From Bifidobacterium breve (GTDB lineage: Bacteria > Actinomycetota > Acidimicrobiia > IMCC26256 > PALSA-555), in NCBI GenBank assembly GCA_945889545.1, contig CAMDCC010000167.1:1-6844 (forward strand): a stretch of 6,844 bases of DNA, given 5' to 3'. The translations under genes were made by a program, and so were the position numbers. Positions 5,055-6,844 of the stretch are shown here, piece after piece; position 1 is the stretch's first letter; each line of letters opens with the position of its first letter. The notes under the pieces are model-generated. The model searched no databases. It saw only the letters and a list, made by a program, of their open reading frames with translations, and had not been told where the DNA came from.

Positions 5055-6716
5055 CTACAGCAGGACCCACTCGTTCATCGTGAAGAACGGACCCATCACC
5101 GTGTTGTCCTCCAACCGACCGCCGATGCGGGTGGAGTCGTAGATGAACATCGTCGGCGATTGGAACAATGGGATCCCTACAACGTAGGTCGCGAGCGCGT
5201 CCTGGCCCCTCTTTGCTGCCTCGATGCGGACCGCGTCATCAAGCGTCACGTCGACCGCGGACCAGGTCTCATCGATCGTCGGGTCGTCGGATCGAGTCCA
5301 GTTCTGGCCAGCAAACTTGTTGGACTTGGTCGGGATGTTGCCCGAGCAGAACAGCAGGCACAGCCCGGGGTCAGGAGTGCCGACCGACGCATAGAGGGCC
5401 ACCTGGTACTTGCCAGATGGCAGCCGCGCCCCGAAGTACACGTCGGCGCTCAGATTCTTGAACGTCATGTCGAACCCGGCTTCGATGAGCTGGCTCTGCC
5501 AGAGCTGCTCCGTGAGCTCACGCTGCGCGTTGCCCGTCGTGCTGTTGAGGACGAACGACGCGGTGCGACCATCCTTCTCCCAGATCCCGTCGCCGTTCTT
5601 CTCCCAGCCGTCGCCGGTCATGAGCTCGTCGACCATGTCGAGATCGCGTCGGTACCGCTCGAACGCCGGCTCGAAGAACGTCGCAAACGTCGGCACGATG
5701 AAGCTGTCGAGCACCCGTCCCTCGTTGATCGCGGGCACGAGGATGGCTTCGACGATGGCCTCCCGATCGGTGGCATAAGCGATCGCCTGTCGGACCGCCT
5801 GGCTGTCGAGCGGGAACTTGCTTGCGTTGATCCAGAATGCTTCGAACTGGTTCCCGAAGCTGAGCTCGTACTCGAGGGTGTCGCTCTCCTCCACGGTGTC
5901 CACGGCACCGTCGATCGGCAGCGGGTATGCCGCCACCACCTGGCCCGTCGTCACGGCCTCGAGCTCAGCTGCGCTCTCCGGGATGAACTGGAAGATGACC
6001 TTCTGGATCGTGGGCTTGATCCCCCAGAACGACTCGTTCGGCACGAGCGTCAGCGACTTGCCTTTCCTCCAGCCCTCTTTGCCGCCATCAAGCTGCCACG
6101 CACCGCCAGAGAAGTCGTACCCGTCTTTCATGATCTTGTGCCGGTTCTTCCCCTCGAGCAGATGGCTCGGGAGCACGAAGTAGAACCCCCCGAAGAGGTC
6201 GCGCCAGGCAGCGAACTCTTGGGTGAAGGTGACGACGGCGACCTTCGGATCGGTCGTGTCGATACTCTCGATCTCGACGTAGCCGGTCGCGTCGTAGATG
6301 TTCTTGCCGTTGATGATCTGATCCCACGTGTATTCGAAGTCGGCCGACGTGATTGGTGTGCCGTCAGACCAGACCGCTTCCTCCTTGATGCGGTAGGTGA
6401 CGGTCATCGGTGGGCCAGGATCGAGCGTGGGCATGTCGACCAGGATGTCGCCGGGGATGTAGTTCCCGGCTGAGTCGACGTTGAGGGCCTGTGGCATCGT
6501 GAGGCTGCCGAGGGACCAGTTGCCCCACGCCAAGCCGGCGCACACAGAGATCCAGTCCGCACAGTAGAGCTCCTCTTCCGCGGCGATGCGGATCGTGCCC
6601 TCGTCGGCCTGCCGCGAACGCGCGGCACCCGCTGGCGACAACGCAAGTGTCCCGATGAGCAGACCGACTGTCGCGACGACCGCGACCATTCCCTGCGCTT
6701 GTCGATGTGCTTTCAC
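5055..6716 (-). CDS. ABC transporter substrate-binding protein, family 5 (peptide/nickel-type, SBP_bac_5)
   Basis: This 553-residue exported protein captures the substrate and delivers it to the permeases. It starts with a Sec-type signal: basic MKAHRQAQ, a hydrophobic core (about 10-26) and SPAGA-A, suggesting cleavage near residue 31. There is no lipobox cysteine. The mature part carries the family signature VWSDGTPITSADFEYTW (115-131), the 'WxDGxpxtaxDfxyt' pattern of cluster C binding proteins. QAVRQAIAYATDREAIV, near the middle, matches the domain II helix of these proteins. Length is normal for the family (about 500-600). Cysteines occur as close pairs, C52/C59 and C453/C457. The GTG at 6716 is supported by AGGGGG at 6730-6725, eight bases upstream, and by an in-frame TAG at 6740-6738. 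It heads the operon. The ligand could be peptides, nickel chelates, sugars or opines; it cannot be told here. Confidence 0.94.
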   Translation of the reverse strand: MKAHRQAQGMVAVVATVGLLIGTLALSPAGAARSRQADEGTIRIAAEEELYCADWISVCAGLAWGNWSLGSLTMPQALNVDSAGNYIPGDILVDMPTLDPGPPMTVTYRIKEEAVWSDGTPITSADFEYTWDQIINGKNIYDATGYVEIESIDTTDPKVAVVTFTQEFAAWRDLFGGFYFVLPSHLLEGKNRHKIMKDGYDFSGGAWQLDGGKEGWRKGKSLTLVPNESFWGIKPTIQKVIFQFIPESAAELEAVTTGQVVAAYPLPIDGAVDTVEESDTLEYELSFGNQFEAFWINASKFPLDSQAVRQAIAYATDREAIVEAILVPAINEGRVLDSFIVPTFATFFEPAFERYRRDLDMVDELMTGDGWEKNGDGIWEKDGRTASFVLNSTTGNAQRELTEQLWQSQLIEAGFDMTFKNLSADVYFGARLPSGKYQVALYASVGTPDPGLCLLFCSGNIPTKSNKFAGQNWTRSDDPTIDETWSAVDVTLDDAVRIEAAKRGQDALATYVVGIPLFQSPTMFIYDSTRIGGRLEDNTVMGPFFTMNEWVLL

Positions 6717-6724
6717 GGTATCGA

Positions 6725-6730
6725 CCCCCT
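6725..6730 (-). promoter_or_regulatory. Ribosome binding site of the substrate-binding protein gene
   Basis: AGGGGG on the minus strand lies eight bases before the GTG at 6716 and is the best Shine-Dalgarno in the operon. A second purine-rich word, AGGAG, lies a little further upstream. Together with the in-frame TAG at 6740-6738 it fixes the start. In the 72-bp gap (6717-6788) I found no convincing -35/-10 pair, so the operon promoter may be atypical or lie further right, outside the window. Confidence 0.6.
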
Positions 6731-6788
6731 CTGGCTCCTAGGCGACGTATGGATAACACAGGGTGGCCGAGAATGCGCGGCGAGCGCG

Positions 6789-6844
6789 TCAGGGTTGGAG
6801 ACGCAACGCGAGGATGAGCGTGGTGAACCCGAAGATGATCGCCG
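6789..6844 (-). CDS. C-terminal end of a hydrophobic (membrane) protein, cut by the right edge
   Basis: On the minus strand the last 17 codons before a TGA at 6791-6789 read AIIFGFTTLILALRLQP. That is a hydrophobic helix followed by a short basic tail. Codon third positions are nearly all G or C, supporting a real gene in this frame. It points the same way as the ABC operon and ends 72 bp before the binding-protein start, so it could share the transcript. The ending loosely recalls the last helix of LivH/LivM-type permeases, which often finish near 'LxLRPxGLFG', but here a stop follows directly after the proline. Family assignment is a guess; only 'membrane protein C-terminus' is supported. 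Confidence 0.5.
   Translation of the reverse strand, partial: AIIFGFTTLILALRLQP

Noticed and set aside
4926..6473. A 515-codon open frame on the plus strand across the binding-protein gene
   Set aside because: It is antisense to a protein with an intact signal peptide and family signature. Its product is dominated by Arg, Asp, Glu, His, Val and Leu with no recognisable domain, as expected when the opposite strand has high-GC third positions.
1..6844. An undescribed multi-gene system
   Set aside because: The confidently recognised genes belong to well-known families in a canonical order; what remains are short elements and edge fragments, not a new system.

Overview
This is a high-GC (about 60-65% by eye) bacterial window. 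Three of the operon's five genes start with GTG, the junctions are tightly packed, and the tRNA does not encode its CCA end. These traits suggest a free-living actinobacterium, possibly Acidimicrobiia-like, but the sequence alone does not fix the taxon.

Layout: positions 1-120 may hold the 5' end of a minus-strand gene that runs off the left edge (weak call). A clear tRNA-Leu with anticodon GAG lies on the minus strand at 191-274. A family 2 glycosyltransferase runs on the plus strand at 333-1112. From 1079 to 6716 the minus strand carries a complete five-gene oligopeptide/dipeptide-type ABC importer. In transcription order (right to left) it encodes a family 5 solute-binding protein, a DppB-type permease, a DppC-type permease, a DppD-type ATPase and a DppF-type ATPase. 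At 6789-6844 is the hydrophobic C-terminal tail of a further minus-strand gene entering from the right edge.

How the genes work together: the exported binding protein captures a substrate outside the membrane and delivers it to a channel formed by the two permeases, and the two ATPases power import. Permease-permease-ATPase-ATPase junctions are all 4-base stop/start overlaps (GTGA, ATGA, ATGA), which implies translational coupling. The only real gap in the operon is 61 bp between the binding protein and the first permease. It holds a strong inverted repeat, so binding protein and membrane complex may be expressed at different levels. The substrate cannot be read from the sequence; 'dpp' names here mean family and subunit position only.

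The operon and the glycosyltransferase converge and overlap by 34 bp at their 3' ends, so neither has an intergenic terminator. I see no mobile element, CRISPR array, phage gene or defence system, and no undescribed multi-gene system. The most interesting points are the hairpins at the binding-protein/permease junction, the lack of a lipobox on the binding protein, and paired cysteines in the exported parts.
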